From: UBA2357 sp002344625
GTDB taxonomy: Bacteria > Pseudomonadota > Gammaproteobacteria > Burkholderiales > Rhodocyclaceae
DNA: 64,000 bases
NCBI GenBank assembly: GCA_937995335.1
Contig: CALKIH010000051.1
Span: 62,001-126,000, forward strand
Direction: 5' to 3'
Position numbers and translations under genes: made by a program. The notes below the pieces were generated by a model. It saw nothing but the letters and a program-made list of their open reading frames with translations, was not told where the DNA came from and searched no databases. Below, in pieces: positions 57,045-64,000 of this stretch (position 1 is its first letter; each line of letters opens with the position of its first letter).

Positions 57045-57077
57045 TGGTGGCGGAACACGGAACCGAACCCGCGTCCG
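57045..57077 (-). pseudogene. degenerate tmRNA-like 3' end (candidate attachment site)
   Basis: Read on the minus strand this 33-bp segment ends in CCA, has a T-loop-like GGTTCGGTTCC, and has a weak 5-bp T stem. It matches the 3' end of ssrA (62263-62295) at 24 of 33 positions, including GGACG before the T stem. No matching 5' acceptor strand is found, so it is not a complete tRNA. It lies at the far end of the insert from ssrA and in the same orientation, as expected of a displaced 3' end. Confidence 0.45.
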
Positions 57078-57171
57078 TTTGCCGAGCCAGATAGTAACGC
57101 CTTGGCCTTGAGGGCGTGGATTCGATGATTTGGCCCGCTGGGATGGATGCGGCGGCCTTACCTTATCGCTG

Positions 57172-57423
57172 CTACTTGTCTGCGGTCACCGTGCGTTTCA
57201 ATGCCACGAGGAGTTGAGCCAGCACTGCGTTGCGGCTGCAAGTCTCAGAAACGTTGACATAGAAGCCCGCCATCACGGCTTTCTCGACGCCCTTGAGTCT
57301 GACCTTGATCGGCTGGCCTGCGCGATCCTGAGCCTCTTCGAGGCATATCGCCCATCCCACCTTATCCCGCCAAAGTAGGTCACCCTGCTTGTGGGTGATT
57401 GCACGCGCTCCTTGATCGCGCAT
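57172..57423 (-). CDS. small protein downstream of the PLD-like gene
   Basis: An 83-residue protein starting MRDQGARAITHKQGDLLWRDKVGW, with no recognised family. ATG at 57423 has GGGAG about 7 nt upstream. It begins 37 bp after the stop of the PLD-like gene. The same frame stays open upstream across that stop (about 57424-57500) with credible helical composition, so an alternative is that this is the C-terminal part of the PLD protein, separated by a frameshift. It ends the operon. Confidence 0.5.
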   Translation of the reverse strand: MRDQGARAITHKQGDLLWRDKVGWAICLEEAQDRAGQPIKVRLKGVEKAVMAGFYVNVSETCSRNAVLAQLLVALKRTVTADK

Positions 57424-57460
57424 CTCCGACTCCCACACTGGCCGTAGCGTGCTCTCGATC

Positions 57461-59680
57461 TCACCCAGCAGCCGAGCCAGTGACGCGGCCAGACGTCGCC
57501 GAGGCAAGCAGTTGGGGCGCGGAGAACACTTCCCTGAGCGCGACCGCCTTGTCGATGTCGGTGCCGACGCCATGCCAGCTTGTGCCTCCCAGCGTAGCGA
57601 CTAAGACCAGCCACAGCGTTCCGTCGCCGAGCACATCATCAAAGGTGTCCCTCTGGCCGTTCTCGACATATCGGTGTTCCACGGCACGCAGGAGTCCACC
57701 AGCCCCCGGCCCCTGGCCCCGAAACAGGATCGAAAAGACTTCGAGCGCCCACCTCTCGGCGAGTTCATCGGGGACCCAACCCTTGCTGCGTCCCCGCAAT
57801 GAGACAGCCAACGGGAAAGCGACCGCCTGCACCATCTGCGTGGCAGTGCAGCGCGCAGCGAAATCAGTTGCCGACATTTCCGTCAAGAACGTGTTGATCT
57901 GCGTCGCTAGCCGCTCGCGGAACCGCGCCTCGATGACCGTACTGTCGGTGGCAGCATCGGCCGGATCTTCCTGGTCGGTTGGCTTCGGCGGGGGCGGCGT
58001 GTCCTGCATCTGCCCTTCATCGATGTCCTCGTCACCGGCTGCAGCGGGCGTTCGACCTTCTTCTGTCTCTGCTTCGAACAGCAGACGAAGAATTCCCGTC
58101 AGTGACAACGACCCCTGCTGTGCAGACGCGAAGTGAGGCAGCCCCTCTGGCGAATCATCGAGGTGAACGAGTAGGTCATTCGGATTGACGGGCTCCGCAG
58201 GTCCGTCACTCTTCTTGCGTTCACTCCCGCCGAATCCAGGATCACGGAAAGATGCCGGGTCGTTGAAGAGGGTCTGCGCCACTTCCTGCAACTCATCGAG
58301 CATCTGGCGCTGCTCGGCCGAGCTCGTACTACGGTCCAGCGCCTTGAACGGCTCCAGAAGCCTCGCCGAGTGACTGGCATGTTCGAGCGCGGCGAGGTCG
58401 TCGATCCACCGGGAGCCCGTCGTCCAAGAGTCGGCCCCCAGGGTCACGATGACCGATGCAAACATGGTCGCTGCGTCCAGCCCTCCGGTGATCTCGCACA
58501 TCCATAGAGCCTTTGGCCCGTGCACCCGCTCCATTGGCAATACGTGCTCGCCTAGATGGACGCCAACCTGCGCGGCAGGATCCGGCGCGGGGAAGATCTC
58601 GGCGACCAGGCAACGCGACGCGTTGCTCCACTGCAGACTCCTGATCCTGAACAATGCTTGGTGGGCTGTCGGCGCCTGGTCGTGGATAGTGCGCGGAACC
58701 AGGATGTCGGCTGGCGCCTGTCCGGGAACCGCAAACAGCCGCAATGCCGATTCGAAGTCTTGAGCGTCTGGTCGGTCGTAAGCGACGATGGACTCAACAT
58801 TGCCAGCGTTTTCTGGCGCGAGGAGCCATGCGGCGGCCGAACAGTTCGCGGAACCCATTAACGCCGCAGGACCATCAGCTCCCTCGAACCAATAGAACTT
58901 GGCATGCAACGGGCGGTCTGCTGGTGCCTCGATCAAGCGTAGCTCCAGTGGCAGATCAACCAGCTTTCCCGCCACAAAGCTCGCAGATGCGGGCGTCAAC
59001 GCGATGGTAGCCCGTGTGACGCCGAACGTCGTCTGCGCCCAACGCAGGAACGCTCCGGACTCGTCAGTCGATCCTGTCAGGATCTTGACCTCATCGAATC
59101 GTCGACCTGACCAGCGTCGGGCCAGTTCTGTGGCGAGGGATCTTGTTCCCCTGTTATGCATTAGGGGACTGGTTTTGTTGGCGTCGGCCGGGGTCAAACT
59201 CAGCCACGGAACATCCTTGAATCGACGAACGGCGTCACGCTCAAGATCCCCTTGGCACCACGTCAGCACATCGTCGAAGAAGGGGGGTAGCCAACCGCCT
59301 TTGTCGATATGGTCTGGGCCAACCATCCACGCAGCACCCAACTCCTGGTTGCCGCCCCACCCTGAACTCGTGATGTTCCCGCTGCCAACCATGACGATGC
59401 CGTCTTTCGGACCCAGCCGAACGAAGACCTTCGGGTGAAATGCTCCAGCGACATCAGCCCCAGCAAGCAGGTATTGCTTACCGAGATTCCAAAGTTGCCC
59501 CGCAGCGGACTGGAAGGAGGTGTCGATCTCACCCCTGTCGCCAATGACCAAGATGTCGCTGGAACGACCGGCCCACAGATCGGGAAGAACGACCTGCTCG
59601 AAGAAGATCGGATCAAACGAATAGGTCAGCAGGAGCGCCTTGTGATACGCGCGCTCACGGCAAAACAGGCGGGGATTCAT
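57461..59680 (-). CDS. phospholipase D-like nuclease-family protein
   Basis: A 739-residue protein with two HKD-type half sites in the N-terminal 300 residues. The first is AFHPKVF (His82, Lys84) with VGSGNITSSGW (Ser100, Asn102); the second is PLHAKFYWF (His259, Lys261) with MGSANCSAAAW (Ser277, Asn279). Paired HxK/GSxN motifs form one active site in PLD-fold nucleases and lipases. A middle domain follows, then an acidic, Pro-rich linker (about 565-600) and a C-terminal helical domain of unknown type. There is no signal peptide or membrane helix, so it should act in the cytoplasm, most likely on nucleic acid. It overlaps the preceding gene by 4 bp (ATGA). Base composition is less GC-rich than the flagellar genes. 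The stop at 57461 may be a frameshift. Confidence 0.75.
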   Translation of the reverse strand: MNPRLFCRERAYHKALLLTYSFDPIFFEQVVLPDLWAGRSSDILVIGDRGEIDTSFQSAAGQLWNLGKQYLLAGADVAGAFHPKVFVRLGPKDGIVMVGSGNITSSGWGGNQELGAAWMVGPDHIDKGGWLPPFFDDVLTWCQGDLERDAVRRFKDVPWLSLTPADANKTSPLMHNRGTRSLATELARRWSGRRFDEVKILTGSTDESGAFLRWAQTTFGVTRATIALTPASASFVAGKLVDLPLELRLIEAPADRPLHAKFYWFEGADGPAALMGSANCSAAAWLLAPENAGNVESIVAYDRPDAQDFESALRLFAVPGQAPADILVPRTIHDQAPTAHQALFRIRSLQWSNASRCLVAEIFPAPDPAAQVGVHLGEHVLPMERVHGPKALWMCEITGGLDAATMFASVIVTLGADSWTTGSRWIDDLAALEHASHSARLLEPFKALDRSTSSAEQRQMLDELQEVAQTLFNDPASFRDPGFGGSERKKSDGPAEPVNPNDLLVHLDDSPEGLPHFASAQQGSLSLTGILRLLFEAETEEGRTPAAAGDEDIDEGQMQDTPPPPKPTDQEDPADAATDSTVIEARFRERLATQINTFLTEMSATDFAARCTATQMVQAVAFPLAVSLRGRSKGWVPDELAERWALEVFSILFRGQGPGAGGLLRAVEHRYVENGQRDTFDDVLGDGTLWLVLVATLGGTSWHGVGTDIDKAVALREVFSAPQLLASATSGRVTGSAAG

Positions 59681-61299
59681 GCCGTATCCCCTTCAGCCAA
59701 GGTGGCGAGTACGCTTTGCAGAACGACCGCACCGTCGGCGGTGATTCCGTTAGCGTCGATCAGCTTGAGCTGGTGGAGCCACCCGAGTGCTTGCTGGATG
59801 CGAGATGCTGTGCGGCCGGCGACGAAACCCTTGCGGCGAGCGAACCACTTGTTTCCCTCAGCGGTCAGCAACGCTACGTCGCGTCTGAGATCAACCTGCA
59901 GGCGAGACCATGTGATCTGCAGATGCTGTTGAACCGTACGAACCGCCATTTCCGCCACGACGTCGCGCAGGGGGCGATCCTCACGCCGGAAACGCTCCAG
60001 CTCCGGGAGCACGACCTCGCGCAATCCCTGTCGCCGCCGTCCCTGGTGCGACAGACTTCGGAACTCTTGCTTATCCTCGCGCACAGCGTTGCCGACGCGT
60101 ATTGCTGCCATGACCCAAGCGACGACTGTCAGCGTTAGGGCACCTGCGCCAGATTTCAGCGCGCGCCGGTACAGCAGGGGCTCAACAAGACTGTCAGGCC
60201 ATCTCATCACGCCAGGCGCTGCGCCAGCGACGAAGAGCCGTAAACGCAGGCGTTCCTCCAAAGCTCTGAACGTCAAATCCGCCACGGATTCGCCGGACGA
60301 CAGTAGATTTAGGTCGCGCAGCGCCGAGTCGTGCTCTTCGACGCGTTCCATGAGTGCTTCGATGACGACGCGCCGCTCCACGCCAGAGAGCCCGCCATCG
60401 GGTTGGCCCAGCACCTCGCTCATCACGGCGGCGAGTACGCCCTCCTGAGTCACCGCAATGGCATCCCGCACACAATACGTCACCCAGCCGTCTGCAACTT
60501 GGTCAACGAGCGGCTCGCCGAAACGGTCGGGTGAGCACGCGGCGTCGAAGAATTTCCCCTCGTTCGGTGCCGACCTCTGCTGAGCCGCCATCGCGAGAAG
60601 CGCTGCATAGGTCCTGATCCGGTTCCGCTCCGTCGGTCGTGGCGCGGACGGCATGATCGCAGCGAGCAGAAGCTCCCTTTCTTCATCGGGAATCTGATCG
60701 ATCCTCACCTTGCTACCGAGCTCGCGTAGGTCGTCAACCGAAGCTGCGCCCAGGTCATCGTCAAAAATCAGTCGCTCGATAAGTGGGGCTGTCGTCAGTC
60801 GTTGATCCACGGCCTTGGCGAGAGGAAGTCCCCGCTCCATGACAAGCGCAGGTACCCAGTTGCCTCGGCTCTTGCTGATGCCGAGTTGGTCAGATGGGCC
60901 TGTGTAGATCGTTGACGCTGGCGATTTGACCAGACTCGAGAGCTGAACTTGGGTATTACCAAAGGCAAGACGTTCGAGTGCCTGATCGGACCCGATGAGT
61001 CCGCCGATCGACGGATCTTCGATGAGGTTTCCGAGTACCAGCGCGGATTCGACACGCGACGCGAACTCGGTGAACGTCTGCCAGCTATCAGCTCCTCCGC
61101 GTTGACCATATCGATGAATCAGCCAAGCTCGAAACGCGAGGTACCGGACCGACGGGGTAACCGTGGTGACGCCATCAAGAAGCGTGCCTCCGATCGTCTG
61201 GACAGGGAGTCTCAGACCAAGCAGGTCCAGTCCGCCAGTGATGGTCGCGCCGCTGCTGATCCATTCGGGGGCTTGAAGGGCTTTGGCGATCACCGTCAT
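59677..61299 (-). CDS. protein of unknown function in the PLD operon
   Basis: A 540-residue soluble protein that I cannot assign to a family. The N-terminal region (APEWISSGATITGGLDLLGLRLP, then RYLAFRAWLIHRYGQRGGADSW) looks globular and mixed; the C-terminal half is strongly helical and Arg/Leu-rich, ending in a winged-helix-like region (ARRKGFVAGRTASRIQQALGWLHQLKLI). No catalytic motif such as Walker A, HNH or PD-(D/E)xK is apparent. ATG at 61299 overlaps the upstream gene's stop and its own stop overlaps the PLD start, so the three are translationally coupled. Confidence 0.7.
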   Translation of the reverse strand: MTVIAKALQAPEWISSGATITGGLDLLGLRLPVQTIGGTLLDGVTTVTPSVRYLAFRAWLIHRYGQRGGADSWQTFTEFASRVESALVLGNLIEDPSIGGLIGSDQALERLAFGNTQVQLSSLVKSPASTIYTGPSDQLGISKSRGNWVPALVMERGLPLAKAVDQRLTTAPLIERLIFDDDLGAASVDDLRELGSKVRIDQIPDEERELLLAAIMPSAPRPTERNRIRTYAALLAMAAQQRSAPNEGKFFDAACSPDRFGEPLVDQVADGWVTYCVRDAIAVTQEGVLAAVMSEVLGQPDGGLSGVERRVVIEALMERVEEHDSALRDLNLLSSGESVADLTFRALEERLRLRLFVAGAAPGVMRWPDSLVEPLLYRRALKSGAGALTLTVVAWVMAAIRVGNAVREDKQEFRSLSHQGRRRQGLREVVLPELERFRREDRPLRDVVAEMAVRTVQQHLQITWSRLQVDLRRDVALLTAEGNKWFARRKGFVAGRTASRIQQALGWLHQLKLIDANGITADGAVVLQSVLATLAEGDTA

Positions 61300-61529
61300 A
61301 TTGCCCCTGGTGCACAGAAGGTGAAGACCCCTCCGAGGGTTCGACTGAGCCGGTAGCACAACTTGTCGATGAACGTCCGGTCGCCTTCGTCGTGTGTGGC
61401 AACGAAGGCCTTGTGGATCAAATCCAGCACGTCAGGTCGCCATGCAGCAGCGAGCCGTCGCGGTGGAGGCTGTTGGCTCGGAAAGCATCGGCAGACCTTG
61501 CTTGTGTCTTGTTCTGAATAAAGGGCCAT
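61296..61529 (-). CDS. small first gene of the PLD operon
   Basis: A 77-residue protein (MALYSEQDTSKVCRCFPSQQ, then a basic and helical part including DEGDRTFIDKLCYRLSRTLGG). No family recognised. ATG at 61529 has GGGG 7 nt upstream. The frame is open up to 61655, but a start there would put coding sequence across the inverted repeat at 61636-61661 and leave no room for a promoter. It overlaps the next gene by 4 bp. Confidence 0.5.
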   Translation of the reverse strand: MALYSEQDTSKVCRCFPSQQPPPRRLAAAWRPDVLDLIHKAFVATHDEGDRTFIDKLCYRLSRTLGGVFTFCAPGAI

Positions 61530-61635
61530 AGCATCCCCAGTGACGTTCGTAGGTTGAAAGCGCAGGCAGGCGCTACGCCAAGTCTCCGGCTGCCAGCAGC
61601 AGTTGGGAGCGACCTTGGCTTCCAATTCCTCCCGA

Positions 61636-61661
61636 TGTAATGTAACATTCATCACATTACA
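61636..61661. promoter_or_regulatory. inverted repeat in the divergent promoter of the RHH gene and PLD operon
   Basis: TGTAATG (61636-61642) and CATTACA (61655-61661) form a perfect 7+7 inverted repeat with a 12-bp spacer that itself contains ACATT. It sits 17 bp before the RHH gene start and about 107 bp before the proposed operon start. Ribbon-helix-helix proteins commonly bind paired short sites like these in their own promoters, so it is a likely autoregulatory operator. Confidence 0.6.
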
Positions 61662-61678
61662 TTGTCACGAACTCCCCC

Positions 61679-61930
61679 ATGAGCATCGGTAGCAGCGGTC
61701 GCATAGTCATTGAGGTCGAGCCGGACGTTAAGCGGCAACTCTATGCTGCGCTCGCAAGGGAGGGGATGTCGCTTAAGAAATGGTTCCTGAGGAACGCTGA
61801 GGCGTATTTGGAAGAAGGGGGGCAATTGTCGTTGCTTCTACCCAAGCGCATAGGTGCTGACAAAGCTGAGCAGCCCACTGAGAACAACGCGCAGCCAGAT
61901 GGACAAGAGGAAAAATGGAAGTCACTTTGA
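61679..61930 (+). CDS. ribbon-helix-helix DNA-binding protein
   Basis: An 83-residue protein with a short beta strand and two helices near the N-terminus: GRIVIEVEPDVKRQLYAALAREGMSLKKWFLRNAEAYLEE. This is the Arc/MetJ/CopG-type RHH pattern, with IVIEVEP as the DNA-contacting strand. The C-terminal third is Gln/Glu-rich and disordered. It is divergent from the PLD operon and faces the inverted repeat at 61636-61661. It may repress itself and the operon. RHH proteins also serve as antitoxins, but no toxin-type partner is recognised. Confidence 0.7.
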   Translation: MSIGSSGRIVIEVEPDVKRQLYAALAREGMSLKKWFLRNAEAYLEEGGQLSLLLPKRIGADKAEQPTENNAQPDGQEEKWKSL

Positions 61931-62089
61931 AAGAATCACTGGATGGCGGGTTCCGAGCAACTGCTCCCCGCGTTTTATCAACTCAAGAGCGACTTGAAAG
62001 GATTGACTGGAGTTTTCGAGAGCGCGCCGACGTCCCCCCCGTTTTCAGTGGCAGTAGGCTTTAGAGTTCAAGAGTAATTTACCTGATTT
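61931..62089. other. non-coding stretch with probable IS3-family right end
   Basis: No gene is visible. Between about 62030 and 62089, the sequence after the transposase stop (read on the minus strand) runs to GGGGGGACGTC, a G-run typical of IS3-family terminal inverted repeats. It probably marks the end of the insertion-sequence scrap. The rest holds nothing recognisable. Confidence 0.4.
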
Positions 62090-62166
62090 CTAGGTGAGTG
62101 ATTTGGCATAGGCTGCTGGGGTCAATCCGCCGAGTGATTTCTTGGGTCTCTCTTCGTTGTATTCCC
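62090..62166 (-). pseudogene. IS3-family transposase, C-terminal remnant
   Basis: On the minus strand, 24 codons (62164 down to 62093) read EYNEERPKKSLGGLTPAAYA and then KSLT before a TAG stop at 62090-62092. YNEERP-x-x-SLGGLTPA is the hallmark C-terminus of the IS3-family OrfB DDE transposase. The homology stops abruptly at 62164-62166, so the 5' part of the element has been deleted. It is not functional. Confidence 0.85.
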
Positions 62167-62221
62167 TGTGACATGCTCAAGAGGACAAGGCCGGAAACCG
62201 CGCCAACACTGGGGGAACGGG

Positions 62222-62254
62222 CAAAAAAATCCCAACCGGATAAGGGTTGGGATT
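62222..62254 (-). terminator. Rho-independent terminator of ssrA
   Basis: On the minus strand, AATCCCAACC (62245-62254) pairs with GGTTGGGATT (62228-62237), followed by a run of seven T residues. It lies 8 bp beyond the tmRNA 3' end. Confidence 0.9.
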
Positions 62255-62262
62255 TTAGTGAT

Positions 62263-62640
62263 TGGTGGAGCCGGGGGGAATCGAACCCCCGTCCGCAAGT
62301 CATCCACAGACAGATCTACATACTTAGCCTGGCTATTTGGGTTTAACCCCCGGCTTAGCCGCCCGGCAGGCCGGCAAGGGGCGAGTTACCTAACCTTTAG
62401 CTGCAACACCAAGTAACCCAGCGCTGCTCGCGATTCCCTGTGAATGACACTGCAGCGGCTCAGCTTGCGCTAAGACCACCCGGCCCAGAGACCTGCCGGT
62501 GCAGCGCTAACCGGTATTAAGCGGCTAGAGCGAAACGCTCGTCGTTGGCGTTTGTAGTTTTCCAGATGGATTTACGAGGTCACTGGCCCTCGGTATGCAC
62601 TGCGCTGCTTCACCACCCACGTCGAAGCCAGGTCGGCCCC
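62263..62640 (-). ncRNA. ssrA: transfer-messenger RNA (tmRNA)
   Basis: A 378-nt tmRNA that rescues stalled ribosomes. The 5' end GGGGCCGAC (to 62640) pairs with CGGCTCC before the encoded CCA (3' end at 62263). The sequence after the 5' acceptor, CTGGCTTCGACGTGGG, is the conserved D-like region, and GGACGGGGGTTCGATTCC forms the T arm. The tag reading frame (62549 down to 62517) encodes ANDERFALAA and a UAA stop. It is intact. Confidence 0.97.
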
Positions 62641-62704
62641 TTGTGAATCATTACCTATATGGTGTCAATCACCTATCAATCAAGGCCGATCTTATCATGA
62701 TTTG

Positions 62705-63379
62705 TCAGATAAGTCGGAGCAGCTTGAGCAGCTCGTCCGGAGATTGGATTATCGCATCAGCGTTCCAGCGCTCGATAGGAGTGTCGAGCCCCAAGTAGCC
62801 GTACGCCGCCGCGACGGTTTTCATACATGCGGAGCGGCCGGCCTGAATGTCGCGCAAGTCATCGCCCACGTAGATACATTGTTCAGGGCGTACGCCGGCA
62901 AGCGCGCACGCATGCAGCAGGGAGTCCGGTGCCGGCTTGGGATGAGGTGTCGAGTCACCGCTGATCACACACGCCGCACGCTTGGCGAGACCGAGTGCGG
63001 CGATCAGGGGGTTGGTATATCGACTCCGTTTGTTGGTCACGATGCCCCATTTGATGTCTTGATCGTCAAGCGCATCGAGAACTTCAGGCATCTGATCGAA
63101 CAGGCGTGTTTCTACGCACAGGTGGTGCTCGTAATGACTCAGAAAACGTTCGGAAAGCGCAGCATACGGCGCGTCGCCGGGCATGAGCCCGAAAGCGGCA
63201 TGCAGCATTCCGCGAACGCCACTGGAAGTATGGGGCCGGAGTACTTGCATGGCCAAGGGCTCGAGACCCTCTTCGAAGCGCAGCATATTGGCCACGCGAC
63301 CGAGATCGAGCGCGGTGTCGGCAAGCGTTCCGTCGAGGTCGAACAGGATTGCTTCAGGCCGCGCGTCTAGTATGGACAA
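62705..63379 (-). CDS. gph: phosphoglycolate phosphatase
   Basis: Gph dephosphorylates 2-phosphoglycolate from DNA repair or photorespiration-like reactions. The 224-residue HAD-family product has motif I ILFDLDGTLADT, motif II IVTNKRS, and motifs III/IV HPKPAPDSL and YVGDDLRDIQAG. It overlaps the 3' end of ubiG by 26 bp, the usual ubiG-gph arrangement, so the two are co-transcribed. The HAD family is broad, and other small phosphatases cannot be ruled out, but the neighbour supports Gph. Confidence 0.88.
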   Translation of the reverse strand: MSILDARPEAILFDLDGTLADTALDLGRVANMLRFEEGLEPLAMQVLRPHTSSGVRGMLHAAFGLMPGDAPYAALSERFLSHYEHHLCVETRLFDQMPEVLDALDDQDIKWGIVTNKRSRYTNPLIAALGLAKRAACVISGDSTPHPKPAPDSLLHACALAGVRPEQCIYVGDDLRDIQAGRSACMKTVAAAYGYLGLDTPIERWNADAIIQSPDELLKLLRLI

Positions 63380-64000
63380 GGTAGTTCACATCGGTGTCGG
63401 AAGCCAGCGAGTACACCTTTGTCAATGGATTATAGGTAAGGCCGATGATCTGCTGAGGGTCCAGGCGCGCAGCACGGCAGTAGCGGGCAAGCTCGGAAGG
63501 GCGTATGAACTTCGCGTACTCGTGTGTGCCCGCCGGCAAGAGCTTCAGGACGTATTCCGCTCCGATCACTGCCAGCAAATAGGATTTCAGATTGCGATTC
63601 AGTGTAGAGAAGAACACGTGTCCGCCAGGCTTGACCATGCGGGCACATGCGCCGATCGTGCTGGCCGGATCGGGAACGTGTTCGAGCATCTCCATGCAGG
63701 TGACGACATCGAAGCTCTCAGGGTGGGATTCGGCGAAAGCTTCGGCGCTGACAAACTGGTAATCGACTTCGAGTCCGCTTTCGAACAGGTGCAGGCGTGC
63801 GACGCTGAGCGCTTTTTCTGACAGGTCGATACCGCTGACGTTGGCGCCGCGTGCCGCCATGCCTTCAGCCAGGATGCCACCGCCGCACCCTACATCGAGC
63901 ACCCGCTTGCCAGCGATGGCTGCGATGCTGTCGATCCACTCGAGACGTAGGGGGTTTATTTCATGGAGCGGTTTGAACTCGGATGCGGGATCCCACCAAC
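63354..64000 (-). CDS. ubiG: ubiquinone biosynthesis O-methyltransferase, 5' end outside the window
   Basis: UbiG carries out both O-methylation steps of ubiquinone synthesis. The visible 215 codons begin in WWDPASEFKPLHEINPLRLEWI and include the SAM motif VLDVGCGGGILAEGMAARGANVSGID, the FDVVTCMEMLEHVPDP motif and GGHVFFSTLNRN. The N-terminal about 20 residues and the start codon are beyond 64000. Its stop lies inside gph. Confidence 0.94.
   Translation of the reverse strand, partial: WWDPASEFKPLHEINPLRLEWIDSIAAIAGKRVLDVGCGGGILAEGMAARGANVSGIDLSEKALSVARLHLFESGLEVDYQFVSAEAFAESHPESFDVVTCMEMLEHVPDPASTIGACARMVKPGGHVFFSTLNRNLKSYLLAVIGAEYVLKLLPAGTHEYAKFIRPSELARYCRAARLDPQQIIGLTYNPLTKVYSLASDTDVNYLVHTRRAA

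Noticed and set aside
57045..57120. A complete tRNA gene on the minus strand
   Set aside because: The T arm and CCA are present, but no 5' acceptor strand pairing with TTCCGCC, and no anticodon arm, could be found.
61530..61655. An earlier start for the first gene of the PLD operon
   Set aside because: It would place coding sequence over the inverted repeat and leave 23 bp between divergent genes; the start at 61529 has a better ribosome-binding site.

Overview
The window looks like the chromosome of a high-GC betaproteobacterium, most likely of the Azoarcus/Thauera (Rhodocyclales) type. This rests on gene content and order, on aconitase B and phasin genes, and on flagellar gene order (flhB-flhA-flhF-flhG-fliA-motC-motD, and fleS-fleR beside fliE/fliF) that combines Pseudomonas-like and beta-type features. 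It is a judgement from the sequence alone; no database was searched.

Layout. 1-4754: 3' end of tRNA-His, a membrane-anchored protein of unknown function, a DUF2798 protein, and acnB behind a TATAAT box overlapped by a 5+5 bp inverted repeat. 4855-10732: a small secreted protein, an aminoglycoside-phosphotransferase-fold kinase transcribed away from a TPP riboswitch, the riboswitch-led thiBPQ thiamine importer, rluE and a DUF192 protein. 10879-51424: a flagellar supercluster of about 40 kb. It contains flhB-flhA-flhF-flhG-fliA-motC-motD (+), then topoisomerase IV genes parE and parC plus flgA-flgM-flgN (-), then flgB to flgL and a lipoprotein gene (+), then fliF-G-H-I-J-K-L-M-N-O-P-Q-R (-), then fleS-fleR-fliE (+). 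Flagellin, cap (fliD) and most chemotaxis genes are not in the window. 51686-56963: a SHOCT-domain protein, an MscS-type channel, a small anchored protein, trmA and a phasin gene. 57001-62254: a lower-GC insert downstream of ssrA. It carries a minus-strand operon (two small genes, a 540-residue unknown protein and a 739-residue double-HKD phospholipase-D-like protein), a divergent ribbon-helix-helix gene, and an IS3-family transposase scrap. 62263-64000: ssrA (tmRNA), gph and the start-truncated ubiG.

How the genes work together. The flagellar genes encode nearly the whole basal body, export gate, hook, hook-filament junction, C-ring and an extra MotCD stator. Regulation can be partly read from the DNA. 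FleS/FleR is a sensor kinase plus a sigma54 activator, and good -24/-12 sigma54 promoter matches lie before flgB, flgK, fliK and fliE. FliA (sigma28) and its anti-sigma factor FlgM are both present, and flgM has a sigma28-like promoter. FlhF/FlhG would place the flagellum, but this FlhG has lost the usual ATP-binding P-loop while keeping the N-terminal DQAxxLR motif known to act on FlhF.

The best candidate for an undescribed system is the PLD-nuclease operon at 57172-61529 with its divergent regulator. It sits between intact ssrA and a degenerate ssrA-like 3' end, the geometry expected of an element inserted at the tmRNA gene.
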